A stretch of 22,924 bases of DNA from an uncultured Clostridia bacterium (GCA_934247855.1 CAKQKA010000014.1:1-22924); one strand, 5' to 3'. Numbered from the stretch's first letter, positions 8,088 through 16,057 are shown. A program made the numbers and translations. The notes: generated by a model not told the origin, from the sequence alone.

Positions 8088-8774
8088 ATGTTTATAGACA
8101 CACATACGCACTCTTCGGGCGCAAGCTATTGTTCGCACATTACAATAGAAGATCTGATCGATTTCAAAATCGAACTGGGCTACGACGGAATGATTTTGAC
8201 CAATCATGTTCAGCCATGGTATTACAAAGACCGCCCTTTTAAAGAGGTGATCGACGATATAAAAAGTGATTTCGAGCGCGGGCTTATCCACGCCGAAAAC
8301 AAAAATTTCAAACTAATACTCGGCGCGGAAATTTCTATCAACCTGCCCCGCTACGCCGACATACTCGTATACGGCGACGTACCGACTTTTCTTGAAAAAC
8401 ACCCCGATACCTGCGCCCTTACTCAGCGCGAATTATACGCGGCTTGCAAAGAAAACGACATGATAATGATTCAGGCGCACCCCAAGCGCGCAGGGTTCGA
8501 CTTTCTCGAACCGAGTTGTCTTGACGGCGTGGAAATCAACTGTCAGCCGAACGACCTCGCCCTCCGCGATATCGTAACCGAATTCGCAAAACGAAACAAT
8601 CTTATACTTTCGTGCGGAACAGACACTCACGCCCGAGACATGAAAACTCGCGGCGGACTTATCGTTCCCGACGATATTTCCACATGCGCGGACTATGCAA
8701 AATACTTATCCGCCTGCGCCGAAACGCACTTAAAAATCAACGACGAAGAGTTTGTTTTTGCGGTTACCCGCTAA
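8088..8774 (+). CDS. PHP-domain phosphoesterase
   Basis: 228 residues, the length of a stand-alone PHP enzyme. Metal-binding motifs are all visible: DTHTH (4-8), TNHV (about 40), GAEI (about 82), QAHPKRAG (about 128) and GTDTHARD near residue 180. The protein should be a cytosolic metal-dependent phosphatase; histidinol phosphatase and nucleotide or oligonucleotide phosphatases are possible roles, and there are no histidine genes nearby to choose between them. Start supported by GAGGC 6 bases upstream. Unlike the PHP-like protein at 3462-4691, all catalytic ligands are kept. It has its own promoter and runs into the repeat island. Confidence 0.88.
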   Translation: MFIDTHTHSSGASYCSHITIEDLIDFKIELGYDGMILTNHVQPWYYKDRPFKEVIDDIKSDFERGLIHAENKNFKLILGAEISINLPRYADILVYGDVPTFLEKHPDTCALTQRELYAACKENDMIMIQAHPKRAGFDFLEPSCLDGVEINCQPNDLALRDIVTEFAKRNNLILSCGTDTHARDMKTRGGLIVPDDISTCADYAKYLSACAETHLKINDEEFVFAVTR

Positions 8775-8790
8775 CGCTTTTGTACCACAT

Positions 8791-8918
8791 TTTTTGCAGT
8801 TTAATTGCAAGCAGTGCAAGGCTCGCCGAGTTGGGCGGATACGATAGACCTTATCGGTCATCGTAATCGCACAACGATGGCAGTTAACACAGCAATGCGC
8901 CGCAAATAAGCTGCAAAA
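8791..8918. repeat. 128-bp repeat, copy 1
   Basis: Begins TTTTTGCAGTTTAATTGCAA and ends CGCAAATAAGCTGCAAAA. The ends are imperfect inverted repeats of each other (TTTTGCAGYTTAWTTGC). A near-identical-length second copy is at 9221-9348; the ends and the central GATAGACC...GGTCATCG are conserved while the interior diverges. No coding frame. MITE-like or a structured RNA are both possible. Confidence 0.75.
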
Positions 8919-8925
8919 GTCAGGC

Positions 8926-8946
8926 TATAGGTCGATTATCGGCATA
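8926..8946 (+). repeat. Copy 3 of the TCGATTATCGG intergenic motif
   Basis: TATAGGTCGATTATCGGCAT exactly as in the copy at 9161. Here it has no strong flanking terminator arms. Confidence 0.8.
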
Positions 8947-8964
8947 AATCAAAAACGCAACAAT

Positions 8965-9000
8965 TTACAAATAATTGTAAAAGTGCGGCGCATATGCGCC
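8965..9000. repeat. Pair of inverted repeats
   Basis: TTACAA-ATAA-TTGTAA (8965-8980) is followed by the perfect 14-bp palindrome GGCGCATATGCGCC (8987-9000). They lie between repeat blocks. Role unknown. Confidence 0.5.
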
Positions 9001-9005
9001 CGGAT

Positions 9006-9096
9006 GTTTCGACTGCGCTTCGCTCCGCTCAACATGACTATAAAAATTTTTTCGTCATCCTGAGATGCGCTCACTTGTTCGGCTTACGAAGGATCC
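9006..9096. repeat. CATCCTGAG...GAAGGATC dispersed repeat
   Basis: GTTTCGACTGCGCTTCGCTC...CAACATGAC (9006-9038) followed by GTCATCCTGAG (9054-9064) and GAAGGATCC (9088-9096). I recognise this text as a non-coding repeat common in diverse bacterial genomes, often with GAAGCGAAGGATCT endings. Function is not known. Confidence 0.65.
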
Positions 9097-9160
9097 AGCC
9101 GCAAGGCGCACCCAATCGCAATCAAATCTCACGATTATAATTCACTACAAAATATCGCCC

Positions 9161-9184
9161 TATAGGTCGATTATCGGCATATAG
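9161..9184 (+). repeat. Copy 4 of the TCGATTATCGG intergenic motif
   Basis: Full-length form: TATAGGTCGATTATCGGCAT then ATAG, so the TATA arms on each side can pair. It lies between the CATCCTGAG block and the second 128-bp repeat. Confidence 0.8.
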
Positions 9185-9220
9185 CGGTAGTTGTTATGAG
9201 TCGCAAATAAGCCGCAAAAA

Positions 9221-9348
9221 TTTTTGCAGTTTAGTTGCAAGCAGAGCAAGGCTCGCGAAAGGCGAAAGGGTGAGATAGACCTTGTTGGTCATCGAAGTCT
9301 TTTGCCTGAAGCAGTAACGCCGCTATGTGCCGCAAATAAGCTGCAAAA
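9221..9348. repeat. 128-bp repeat, copy 2, overlapping the helicase gene end
   Basis: Same length and same ends as the copy at 8791-8918. A further end fragment (CGCAAATAAGCCGCAAAA, 9202-9219) abuts its left side. The stop codon and last eight codons of the restriction-helicase gene (9323-9348) lie inside this repeat. Confidence 0.75.
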
Positions 9349-12244
9349 AGCGACCTGTGAAAGCACCGGGAAACGCAAACTGCTTTTCGCCGACGGCAAA
9401 CTTAACGCGCAAATATCTTTTGTCGTCGCTCATCCAGGTAATTTTGCCGTCGCCAAAGATTTTGTGCGCAACCGACATACCAACCTGCACTTTCGCAAGC
9501 ATTTCATAAAGTTCTTTTTCGGCAATTTCTTCGCTATCGGACGCGGATACGGTCGCCGCAATTTCAGATTTTGCGCTTTCAGCTTTTTCGCCTTTTACGC
9601 TATAATCGTTTTCTTTTTCGTCGATAACGATTTTTTCGGGTACTATAGCACCCTCGAAATCGGTCAGCGTTGCCTGCTGTTTGCCGTAAAGCGATTCATA
9701 TTCTTCGCGGCGCAAAACGGTATCCCACCCGCCGACCGATTCACCGTCATGCATATCTATACCGGTGTACGAAAGACTTGCGTTTTCGTATTTTCTGAAC
9801 CCGAAAATGCCTTGATTCATCTTTTCGGAATCGAACAAACCGATAGAACACAGCGTATCAAAATCTTTTACCGTAAGCCCCGTTACCTTTTGAAAAAGTT
9901 CGGGTTCTATCTGCGTTATTACGTCTTTAAGCGTTTGCTCGCGGTAGTCGGTAAGGTACATAAACGCGGGAATCCTTGCGGCAAGTTTTAGCAAATTTTC
10001 CTGTACCTGCTTGCGCAAAGATTTAGTTTTCTTTTCCTCATCGGACAATTCAGCTTTTTCCTTGGGTGACAAATCGTCGCCCTTTTCTTTTTTGAGTTGT
10101 TTAACCCGCTCCGAACGATTGATAATCGTTTGAATTTCGGCATTAAGCGAGCGGAAATCCTCTATATTCATAAGCGCGTTGAGCGCGTCGGGATTGTTTT
10201 GTAGCCGCCTTAAGGTATCGTTATCCACGCGGACAAGCATTGCCGTTTGCCAACGTTTGGCAAGCAACGTTGCGGACGTGCCCGCGTAAGTTATATCGAG
10301 AATATCCTGCGCGTCGATTCGATTCATAGACGCGCCGTCGAACGCAAGCACAGGCAAAAATGAAATAAATTCGGCGACTTTTTGTTCGGGACTGACGTCA
10401 TCCACTTTGAGCCTGCTGGAATAGTCGGAAATCTGTTGCAACGCGCGCTCTAACGCAAAGTCGAAAATATAACACTCTTTCTTAATAATCTCTTTTTCGC
10501 CTTTATCGTTTACGACCTCCCACGGCGATTGCACGCGGAATGCAGTCTGAAAATACGTTTCGGGCGATTTAAGATTGCGCAGCATAAACACACCCGACCA
10601 CGGTCTGACGGTAACGCCCGTTGTAAGCTTTCCGCACGATAAAGTTATAGTTTTTGTTTCGAGCGGATCGCCCATTGCATTTTGCACGGGCTTTAACGCC
10701 TCTATTCCTATACCGGCTTTCGTTCCCGCACATACGATAATCTTGTACCCGTTAAAGAAATTGTTCTGCTTTTGGCTGAGCAAATTATACATTGCATAAC
10801 AACTTGCAACGTTAGGCAAAAACCACAGCGTATGCGACAGTACGTTCAAAAGAGTGGTATCCGAAAACGGCATCGGCGGACGTTCCGCTCCGAGCTTTAA
10901 GCCGTCCTCGGGCATATAGTTACCCTGAATCATTTTAAGCCATTTTTGCACGTCGTTTTCGTAAACAAACCGAGCCGATTTAACTTTGCCTTTTTCGGTC
11001 AATTCAGCACGGAAAAATTCGTTTATATCGAATTCGTTATATCCCTCGTTTATGGCGACGTCGGCAGTAATGGAATCGGGCACTTTGTATGTGAGCATTA
11101 CCATTTCGGGCAGAGCGGCGTAAGGGTTTTCCCCGCGCGAATAGTCCCAAGCCGCTTTTGATCGTTGCTCGTCCGCATAAGTCCAGTTGAAAATCTGATC
11201 TTCTAAAAACTCGCCGGAACTCAGCGCGCGGAACGGCGTGCCCGATAAATACAAATAATGATCGGACGTAATGGGTAAAAACGTTTCGTTTATGGCGTTG
11301 CCCGCCTCTTCCTTCTGATATTTTTCAAGGTCGAAATCGTCGTTTTCTTCGTCGAACTTTTCAAACAGGCTTTTGGCGTTTTCGCGCCATGCACCGAAAT
11401 GGTACTCGTCGAATACGATTATATCCCAATTTGTGGTGTGAATAAATTCGTTTTTCGCCTTTATGCCGCCCGCGTCGTTAGTACCGAGCAAATCCTGAAA
11501 AGAACCGAATACAACGATGGGCAAATCTTTATTGCAGGAATCGAACTGCTCGTCTAATTTTTTCGCGTCGAACTTAGCCTCTTTATTGCTGACGAACTGC
11601 CAACCGTCAAAATCGACATGTCGGGATATATCTTCCTGCCATGCGGATTCTACGGCAGGTTTGAACGTTAGCACTAAAATCTTTTTAAAGCCCATCGCCT
11701 TGCACAATTCATACGTCGCGAACGTCTTGCCGAAACGCATTTTTGCATTCCACAAAAACTTGGGCGGGCGCGACGGCTCGTCGATTTTCGCCTGCATAAA
11801 ATACGTTTTAGTATCTTCAACGGCTTTTTTCTGCTCGTCGCGCATGGCAAAATTCCAGGTGCGGTTACCCTCGAAACGCGCTCCCGTGCGCAATTCTTCA
11901 ATCGCGGTAAGCGCGTCTTCTACCGTGCAATTATACCATTCGTTCTTATCTTCGCCCGCGTTCAACTGACGAAACCCTTTGCGCTCCAACAATCGATGAA
12001 CGTCTTTATCTATAAAACACGTTCCGTCGGGGCGCATTGCCGACGCTTTGAACACTATTTTATAATCTATCGCCGCCGCGTGCAGTTGCTCCTTTATGCG
12101 AATGGTTGTATCCTCTCGGGCGGTATAGCCGATTTTGATATACCCGTCGTGACTTTTTACGTCGGGCAGAATATACCCGTAAATGGTCGATTCAACCGTC
12201 GGTCGGTTATGTAATATTTCGGAAAGACTTATATTATTTGCCAT
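9323..12244 (-). CDS. GIY-YIG/helicase restriction protein
   Basis: 973 residues. Residues 20-120 look like a GIY-YIG nuclease of the T5orf172 type: YGYI (22-25), DGYIKIGYT (33-41), Arg49, and NEWY near 101. An SF2 helicase follows: motif I MRFGKT (169-174), motif II DEYH (279-282), motif III SGTPFR, and a motif VI-like QTAFRVQSPW (about 565-575). The last 60 residues, with VGMSVAHKIFGDGKITWM, resemble the Tudor-like tail of UvrD/PcrA helicases. Proposed role: ATP-dependent translocation on unmodified DNA and cleavage by the GIY-YIG domain, paired with the methyltransferase genes upstream. AAGGAA precedes the ATG. It is the last gene of the operon, and its final codons lie in a repeat. GC content is like the chromosome, unlike the two genes before it. 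Confidence 0.88.
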   Translation of the reverse strand: MANNISLSEILHNRPTVESTIYGYILPDVKSHDGYIKIGYTAREDTTIRIKEQLHAAAIDYKIVFKASAMRPDGTCFIDKDVHRLLERKGFRQLNAGEDKNEWYNCTVEDALTAIEELRTGARFEGNRTWNFAMRDEQKKAVEDTKTYFMQAKIDEPSRPPKFLWNAKMRFGKTFATYELCKAMGFKKILVLTFKPAVESAWQEDISRHVDFDGWQFVSNKEAKFDAKKLDEQFDSCNKDLPIVVFGSFQDLLGTNDAGGIKAKNEFIHTTNWDIIVFDEYHFGAWRENAKSLFEKFDEENDDFDLEKYQKEEAGNAINETFLPITSDHYLYLSGTPFRALSSGEFLEDQIFNWTYADEQRSKAAWDYSRGENPYAALPEMVMLTYKVPDSITADVAINEGYNEFDINEFFRAELTEKGKVKSARFVYENDVQKWLKMIQGNYMPEDGLKLGAERPPMPFSDTTLLNVLSHTLWFLPNVASCYAMYNLLSQKQNNFFNGYKIIVCAGTKAGIGIEALKPVQNAMGDPLETKTITLSCGKLTTGVTVRPWSGVFMLRNLKSPETYFQTAFRVQSPWEVVNDKGEKEIIKKECYIFDFALERALQQISDYSSRLKVDDVSPEQKVAEFISFLPVLAFDGASMNRIDAQDILDITYAGTSATLLAKRWQTAMLVRVDNDTLRRLQNNPDALNALMNIEDFRSLNAEIQTIINRSERVKQLKKEKGDDLSPKEKAELSDEEKKTKSLRKQVQENLLKLAARIPAFMYLTDYREQTLKDVITQIEPELFQKVTGLTVKDFDTLCSIGLFDSEKMNQGIFGFRKYENASLSYTGIDMHDGESVGGWDTVLRREEYESLYGKQQATLTDFEGAIVPEKIVIDEKENDYSVKGEKAESAKSEIAATVSASDSEEIAEKELYEMLAKVQVGMSVAHKIFGDGKITWMSDDKRYLRVKFAVGEKQFAFPGAFTGRFLQLICGT

Positions 12245-12266
12245 TTTTAATTCCTTTTATCGTTTT

Positions 12267-12869
12267 TTATCTGCTACAAATTGCACCTACAAACCCGCTA
12301 AATAGTTGACACACACCTAACTGCGATTGTTTTTCTTTTTTTTCAATTAAATTTTCGTCTATTTTATTCTTGACCGCATCGCCAAATAAATAAGAGTTAA
12401 AACAATCTTTAAAAATATCAAGCCTGCTTTTAACTTTTTCAATAGAAACATTATTGCAATCAGTATTAAATTGAATATGAGCTATAGCTTCGCAACGAGC
12501 CCTTTTAATATCGCCTTCGTCTTTTTTAGGCATTTTTAATAATTGCTTTCTACACGAATTAAAATCTACCAAATAATTATGCAATTTTGATTTTAACTGA
12601 GTAAGTGAATTTGAATTTATATCGTCATCTTCGAGTATACAAGTTATAAGTATGAGTTCCGCCTGAAAAGTCCTTATAATTGTATTGATAAAAACTCTTG
12701 CGGGTAAAAAAGTCGTCCGCTCGTCGGCGTTTCTCGGTTGAAATTTTTCAAGATAAGGCTCAATATAAATCAAATTATAATAGTCCGAATATGCATTTAA
12801 AATAATATTTTTAATTTCGTTTGTCCGCTTTTCGTACTCTTCTTTATATTCTTCCTTGATTATTTCCAT
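12267..12869 (-). CDS. HEPN-like hypothetical protein in the restriction operon
   Basis: 200 residues, predicted all-helical and soluble. RARCEAIAH near residue 125 fits the R-x(4-6)-H signature of HEPN ribonucleases (Arg, five residues, His), in the AbiU2-like style, but this is one short motif and may be chance. The ATG uses GGAG embedded in a duplicated methyltransferase tail 8 bases upstream. It sits 22 bases before the helicase gene and is clearly AT-richer than it. If HEPN, it could be an RNA-cleaving abortive-infection effector backing up restriction; otherwise unknown. Confidence 0.6.
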   Translation of the reverse strand: MEIIKEEYKEEYEKRTNEIKNIILNAYSDYYNLIYIEPYLEKFQPRNADERTTFLPARVFINTIIRTFQAELILITCILEDDDINSNSLTQLKSKLHNYLVDFNSCRKQLLKMPKKDEGDIKRARCEAIAHIQFNTDCNNVSIEKVKSRLDIFKDCFNSYLFGDAVKNKIDENLIEKKEKQSQLGVCQLFSGFVGAICSR

Positions 12870-12875
12870 ATCGTT

Positions 12876-12920
12876 ACTCCATAGGTTTAATCATTGATTC
12901 GATAAAATCTACTTCTTCTT
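12876..12920 (-). repeat. Duplicate of the methyltransferase C-terminal coding end (copy B)
   Basis: 45 bp, matching 13710-13754 at 43 positions. In the methyltransferase frame it still reads EEVDFIESMIKPME and a stop (TAA), against EEIDFIESMIKPME and TGA in the real gene. Two differences lie inside the repeat (one I/V, one silent); the stop change is at its edge. It is a leftover end of a methyltransferase allele, now lying behind the two-TM gene. Confidence 0.9.
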
Positions 12921-13703
12921 ACCGTTAAGCCTTTTATCGTCAATTTTGTAAAAAACATAATCTTCGTATTTAAATTCGCCAATTAAATCTATTGTTTTTA
13001 AAATTGTCGTGTTTTCAATTATCCTAATAATGTCATTTATATTGTCATAAAACGTTATCCCAGACGTTGACAATTTTGAAGTATTTGCAAAACTACCCAA
13101 AAATCCGACAATTTCTTTATACTGTGTTTCGGTAATATACTTTTCCATAAGTTTTAGCTTATCAGCTTCGATTTCATCCATCAATAGAGCAAATCGAGCA
13201 TCGCACGTCTTAAAATATTGGTTTTCAGTTAACATCTTTTTTGCTGCAATTTGCTTTTTTTGAACTATCAAAGAGTCATGGCTTGCAATTCCCGTATCAG
13301 ACGTACTAACCGGAGAAATATAAACCTTCATTTGATCAAGTGCATTTTTTAGTTCTTTTGTGATTTCAAGAAAAGTACCACTATGTTTTATTGTCAAATC
13401 GGGCAAAATGTCTTGTAAAAGCTGAAAGCATTTGCCGTACAATATAAAGATTGAATGCTTTATAGAGGCAATAAAACTTAAAAATGTATCTTTTGCTTTT
13501 CTTTTTTCAATTAAGTCGATAAAAAACGAAAGGACAACTGAACTTAATAAACCCGTGCCTAAAGATAATAACACATTTTTCCAATTTTCCAAGTTTAAAA
13601 AAATGCATTTGCTATCGAAACTAACACTTTCAATAAAAGAGCCAATTATAAATAAAAGAGAAACTATTGCAGTTATAATATATAAAAGCGTTTTTTTGCT
13701 CAT
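12909..13703 (-). CDS. Two-TM membrane protein of unknown function
   Basis: 264 residues. Two hydrophobic segments near the N-terminus (about residues 5-25 and 43-63) are followed by roughly 200 charged, mostly helical residues, predicted cytosolic. I recognise no family; the layout resembles two-TM effectors in anti-phage operons, where a sensor domain drives membrane damage, but that is inference. The ATG at 13703 uses the GGAG in the last codons of the methyltransferase gene 4 bases upstream. The last three lysine codons and the TAG stop (12909-12920) come from the duplicated methyltransferase tail read in another frame. Strongly AT-rich compared with the operon flanks. Confidence 0.75.
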   Translation of the reverse strand: MSKKTLLYIITAIVSLLFIIGSFIESVSFDSKCIFLNLENWKNVLLSLGTGLLSSVVLSFFIDLIEKRKAKDTFLSFIASIKHSIFILYGKCFQLLQDILPDLTIKHSGTFLEITKELKNALDQMKVYISPVSTSDTGIASHDSLIVQKKQIAAKKMLTENQYFKTCDARFALLMDEIEADKLKLMEKYITETQYKEIVGFLGSFANTSKLSTSGITFYDNINDIIRIIENTTILKTIDLIGEFKYEDYVFYKIDDKRLNGKKK

Positions 13704-13707
13704 TTTT

Positions 13708-15261
13708 TCACTCCATAGGTTTAATCATTGATTCGATGAAATCTATTTCTTCTTGAGATAGATTATATTTTTTGTACAATTCTTCGTCCGTCCACGGTTT
13801 AGAAAAATCTTGCATAGGGACATAATGATATACTTGTTTTGTTGCGTGCTGTGTTTGTTTCCTTATACCCACTAAACACCTGAAAAACTTCGTTTTTAAG
13901 TATGACATACAATTCACTGCGTCTACTTGTGTATTAAAACTTCCTATTTCAAGGAAGGTTTCCGTACACAACTCTCCAGGCTTTGCTAAGACCGGCGTCG
14001 CAGGACATTCACCGAGTTCGCCGCAACCATAACTATTTGCTATAAATATTTTAAACTTTTTAAGTCCATCTTTTTTTGGCAATGGGTAGTCTTTCGGAAT
14101 AAACTTTAACACTCTTTTTAAAGCCGAAAGTCCTAATATGCTATACCCTCCTTTTATTGGTTTATCATATATAGGCGGCAAGCCGAATTTTGCAGGATTT
14201 AAGAAAAAATCACTTGCTAACCCGTAAGGCTTTCTTGATGACACAATCGTTTCAAATGATACCTTTTCATTTTTCCATACTTTATGTTTAATCGATACAA
14301 GTTGCGGATAACGAATAAAAATATCATCATCTTCCTCAACTAAGTAGCGTTGAGAAAAAATTGTAACTTTTTTATCATGCCTAAATATATCGCACATTTT
14401 CTCTTTATCTCTTTCCCAAAGAAAATAACACACTCCCCCTTTTATATCTACACCATTAAAACAATCATCAGTATTAGCAAAATCGTGTAAAACAGTAAAA
14501 TGCTTATCATGAATCATTTCTTCTCTAAAGCTATCAAGCCCTTTTCCACCAGTCATCCACCTTGCAGGAATAATCATACTTAAAAAACGCGGATTTAATC
14601 GTTTTGCCGCACCAACAAAAAATTGATAAATAGGCTTCGCACTTGCCTGCGCGCCACCGTCGGACAGTTGATACGGTGGGTTTGAAATAATTACGTCGAA
14701 TTTCATATTGAAAATTTTCTCCGGTGTGGTTGTGTGTATAAATTCGTATGCGTGGGTTTCCTTTTCTTCGCCGCGGTCGTACGTTTTGTTTGCACCGCAA
14801 AATTTGCACTTGCCGTTTACGAAAACGTGATTTATGCGGCGGAAACGGACGTTGCCCTCCGCAGTATCGAAATGAGAAACGGAATACTCCCCGTTCGGAT
14901 ATTTGGAGCAGTAAAGGCTTCTGCGGGAGAGCAAACTTGTAAGCTCCGTAATTGCGATACCGTAAAGCTGTTTATGGAAAATGTGGTCGATACGCTGCTG
15001 CAAATCGGGAATTTTATCGGCTAACCCTATAATTAAGCGTTTTGCAATCTCGCGCAGGAACACGCCCGTTTTGCATGCAGGGTCTAAAAACGTGGCGTTC
15101 GGATCAGAAAAGAGTTCCTGCGGCAACAAGTCAATCATTTGATTTGCCACGTCGGGCGGAGTAAAAACCTCGTCGTTACTGAGGTTAGCCAGGCACGACA
15201 ACACGTCCGGCGTATGCAGCGTTTTGTTTTTGTTGATCCTGTCAAAAAAAGTTTCAGCCAT
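13708..15261 (-). CDS. N6-adenine DNA methyltransferase, Eco57I-like (catalytic subunit)
   Basis: 517 residues. FTPPDVANQMIDLL (33-46) is the segment before motif I; DPACKTGVFL (60-69) is the SAM-binding motif I; YGIAITE (100-106) is the next strand; a CKFC pair lies near 152-155; ISNPPYQL (192-199) is catalytic motif IV. These identify an adenine-N6 methyltransferase. The C-terminal 300 residues probably hold target recognition. It overlaps the upstream subunit gene by 8 bases (ATGGCTGA), with AGGAGAG upstream. The gene is compositionally mosaic: about half GC through the NPPY region and near 30% GC downstream. It should protect host DNA from the helicase-nuclease. Confidence 0.9.
   Translation of the reverse strand: MAETFFDRINKNKTLHTPDVLSCLANLSNDEVFTPPDVANQMIDLLPQELFSDPNATFLDPACKTGVFLREIAKRLIIGLADKIPDLQQRIDHIFHKQLYGIAITELTSLLSRRSLYCSKYPNGEYSVSHFDTAEGNVRFRRINHVFVNGKCKFCGANKTYDRGEEKETHAYEFIHTTTPEKIFNMKFDVIISNPPYQLSDGGAQASAKPIYQFFVGAAKRLNPRFLSMIIPARWMTGGKGLDSFREEMIHDKHFTVLHDFANTDDCFNGVDIKGGVCYFLWERDKEKMCDIFRHDKKVTIFSQRYLVEEDDDIFIRYPQLVSIKHKVWKNEKVSFETIVSSRKPYGLASDFFLNPAKFGLPPIYDKPIKGGYSILGLSALKRVLKFIPKDYPLPKKDGLKKFKIFIANSYGCGELGECPATPVLAKPGELCTETFLEIGSFNTQVDAVNCMSYLKTKFFRCLVGIRKQTQHATKQVYHYVPMQDFSKPWTDEELYKKYNLSQEEIDFIESMIKPME
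13710..13754 (-). repeat. Methyltransferase C-terminal coding end (copy A)
   Basis: The authentic end of the methyltransferase gene, matching copy B at 12876-12920. Its ATGGAG supplies the ribosome site for the two-TM gene, as copy B supplies that for the HEPN-like gene. Confidence 0.9.
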
Positions 15262-15991
15262 TTTCTTGCACTCTCCTGTAATGCACGGGCGGATATTCGC
15301 ATATCGGCTCCGCCATATATTCTTTGGTGGTAGGGTTTTGCGATAAGTATCTGCGCACGTCCTCCGTCATATCGAATAGAGACGATTGATTGTCGGCAGG
15401 TTTATCGTTTGCTTTAAGCAAAACGTCCAGCCGAAAGTCGCGGCGCTTGAGTTTTGTGCCGAGAACAAGGCTCCATTCGGGGAAAATAATCGGCAAATCA
15501 AGGTCTTTCCGGTTTTCATCCACGCACATAAGCGTTAAAGCGTTGCCGCACAAAATATTTTTTGATAGTATATATTTAACAGCGTCGCGCGTTTCTTGCA
15601 AAACCGCCTTTTTGCAAACGGCTTTATACTCTTTATTCCACAATTCAAAAAGCCGCTCGCGGCACTCGGTTACGTTATCGGCAAGAATGTCCACCCCGTA
15701 AACACTTGTTACGGCTAAAACCGAATACCGTTCGTAATCGTAAGGGCTTGATTTATATAATTTTTTTACCGTGGCAAGTTTGCGCGTGAGTATCTCCGCT
15801 AAAAAATTGCCGTTACCGCACGCAGGCTCTAAGAAACGACTGTCTATGCGGTCACACTCCTGCGCGACAAGGTCGCACATGGCTTTTACCTCGCGTTCGT
15901 TCGTGAACACTTCGCCGTGCTCCGCCACGCGTTTTTTAGATTTTATCTGCCCTTGCTTTTTATTTGCATTTAATATTTCATGGTTAATCAT
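15254..15991 (-). CDS. Methyltransferase-like first subunit without an NPPY motif
   Basis: 245 residues. VFTNEREVKAMCDLV (28-42) and LEPACGNGNFL (54-64) are the pre-motif and SAM-binding motif I of the Eco57I-like methyltransferases, and VYGVDILADNV (97-107) is the next strand, but I find no (D/N/S)PP(Y/F) motif. The protein is therefore likely a companion subunit that binds SAM or DNA rather than a full enzyme. The longer frame to 16204 would run through the promoter and operators and is rejected; ATG at 15991 is only 6 bases past a perfect -10 box and has no ribosome site, so translation is probably leaderless. First gene of the leftward restriction-modification operon. Confidence 0.85.
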   Translation of the reverse strand: MINHEILNANKKQGQIKSKKRVAEHGEVFTNEREVKAMCDLVAQECDRIDSRFLEPACGNGNFLAEILTRKLATVKKLYKSSPYDYERYSVLAVTSVYGVDILADNVTECRERLFELWNKEYKAVCKKAVLQETRDAVKYILSKNILCGNALTLMCVDENRKDLDLPIIFPEWSLVLGTKLKRRDFRLDVLLKANDKPADNQSSLFDMTEDVRRYLSQNPTTKEYMAEPICEYPPVHYRRVQENG

Positions 15992-15997
15992 AAATAT

Positions 15998-16026
15998 ATT
16001 ATATGTGCATTGCACATATTTGTCAA
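15998..16026 (-). promoter_or_regulatory. Leaderless promoter of the restriction-modification operon
   Basis: Minus strand TTGACA (16026-16021), 17-base spacer, TATAAT (16003-15998). Six bases separate the -10 box from the ATG at 15991, so the transcript should begin at or next to the start codon. Operator O1 fills the spacer. Confidence 0.9.
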
Positions 16027-16041
16027 TGTGTAATGCACATT
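16001..16041. promoter_or_regulatory. Two palindromic operators between the regulator and methyltransferase genes
   Basis: O1 is a perfect 19-bp palindrome, ATATGTGCATTGCACATAT (16001-16019). O2 is AATGTGTAATGCACATT (16025-16041) with one mismatch. Centres are 23 bp apart, about two helical turns. O1 lies in the spacer of the leftward promoter and O2 between the candidate rightward elements. The pattern fits the control boxes used by restriction-modification controller proteins; the likely binder is the XRE protein at 16058. Confidence 0.8.
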
Positions 16042-16051
16042 TTGATAAAAT
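16020..16051 (+). promoter_or_regulatory. Weak divergent promoter of the XRE regulator gene
   Basis: TTGTCA (16020-16025) overlaps the opposite-strand -35 box. Candidate -10 boxes are TGATAA (16043-16048, 17-base spacer) or TAAAAT (16046-16051, 20-base spacer). Either would place the transcript start within a few bases of the ATG at 16058, which also lacks a ribosome site. Confidence 0.5.
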
Positions 16052-16057
16052 AAAATT

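Noticed and set aside
8926..9184. TCGATTATCGG motif as a dif or attachment site
   Set aside because: It occurs six times in 23 kb and lacks the XerC/XerD layout; chromosome dif sites are single-copy.
9224..9991. 255-codon plus-strand frame
   Set aside because: Antisense to the helicase gene and begins in the repeat; no recognisable domain.
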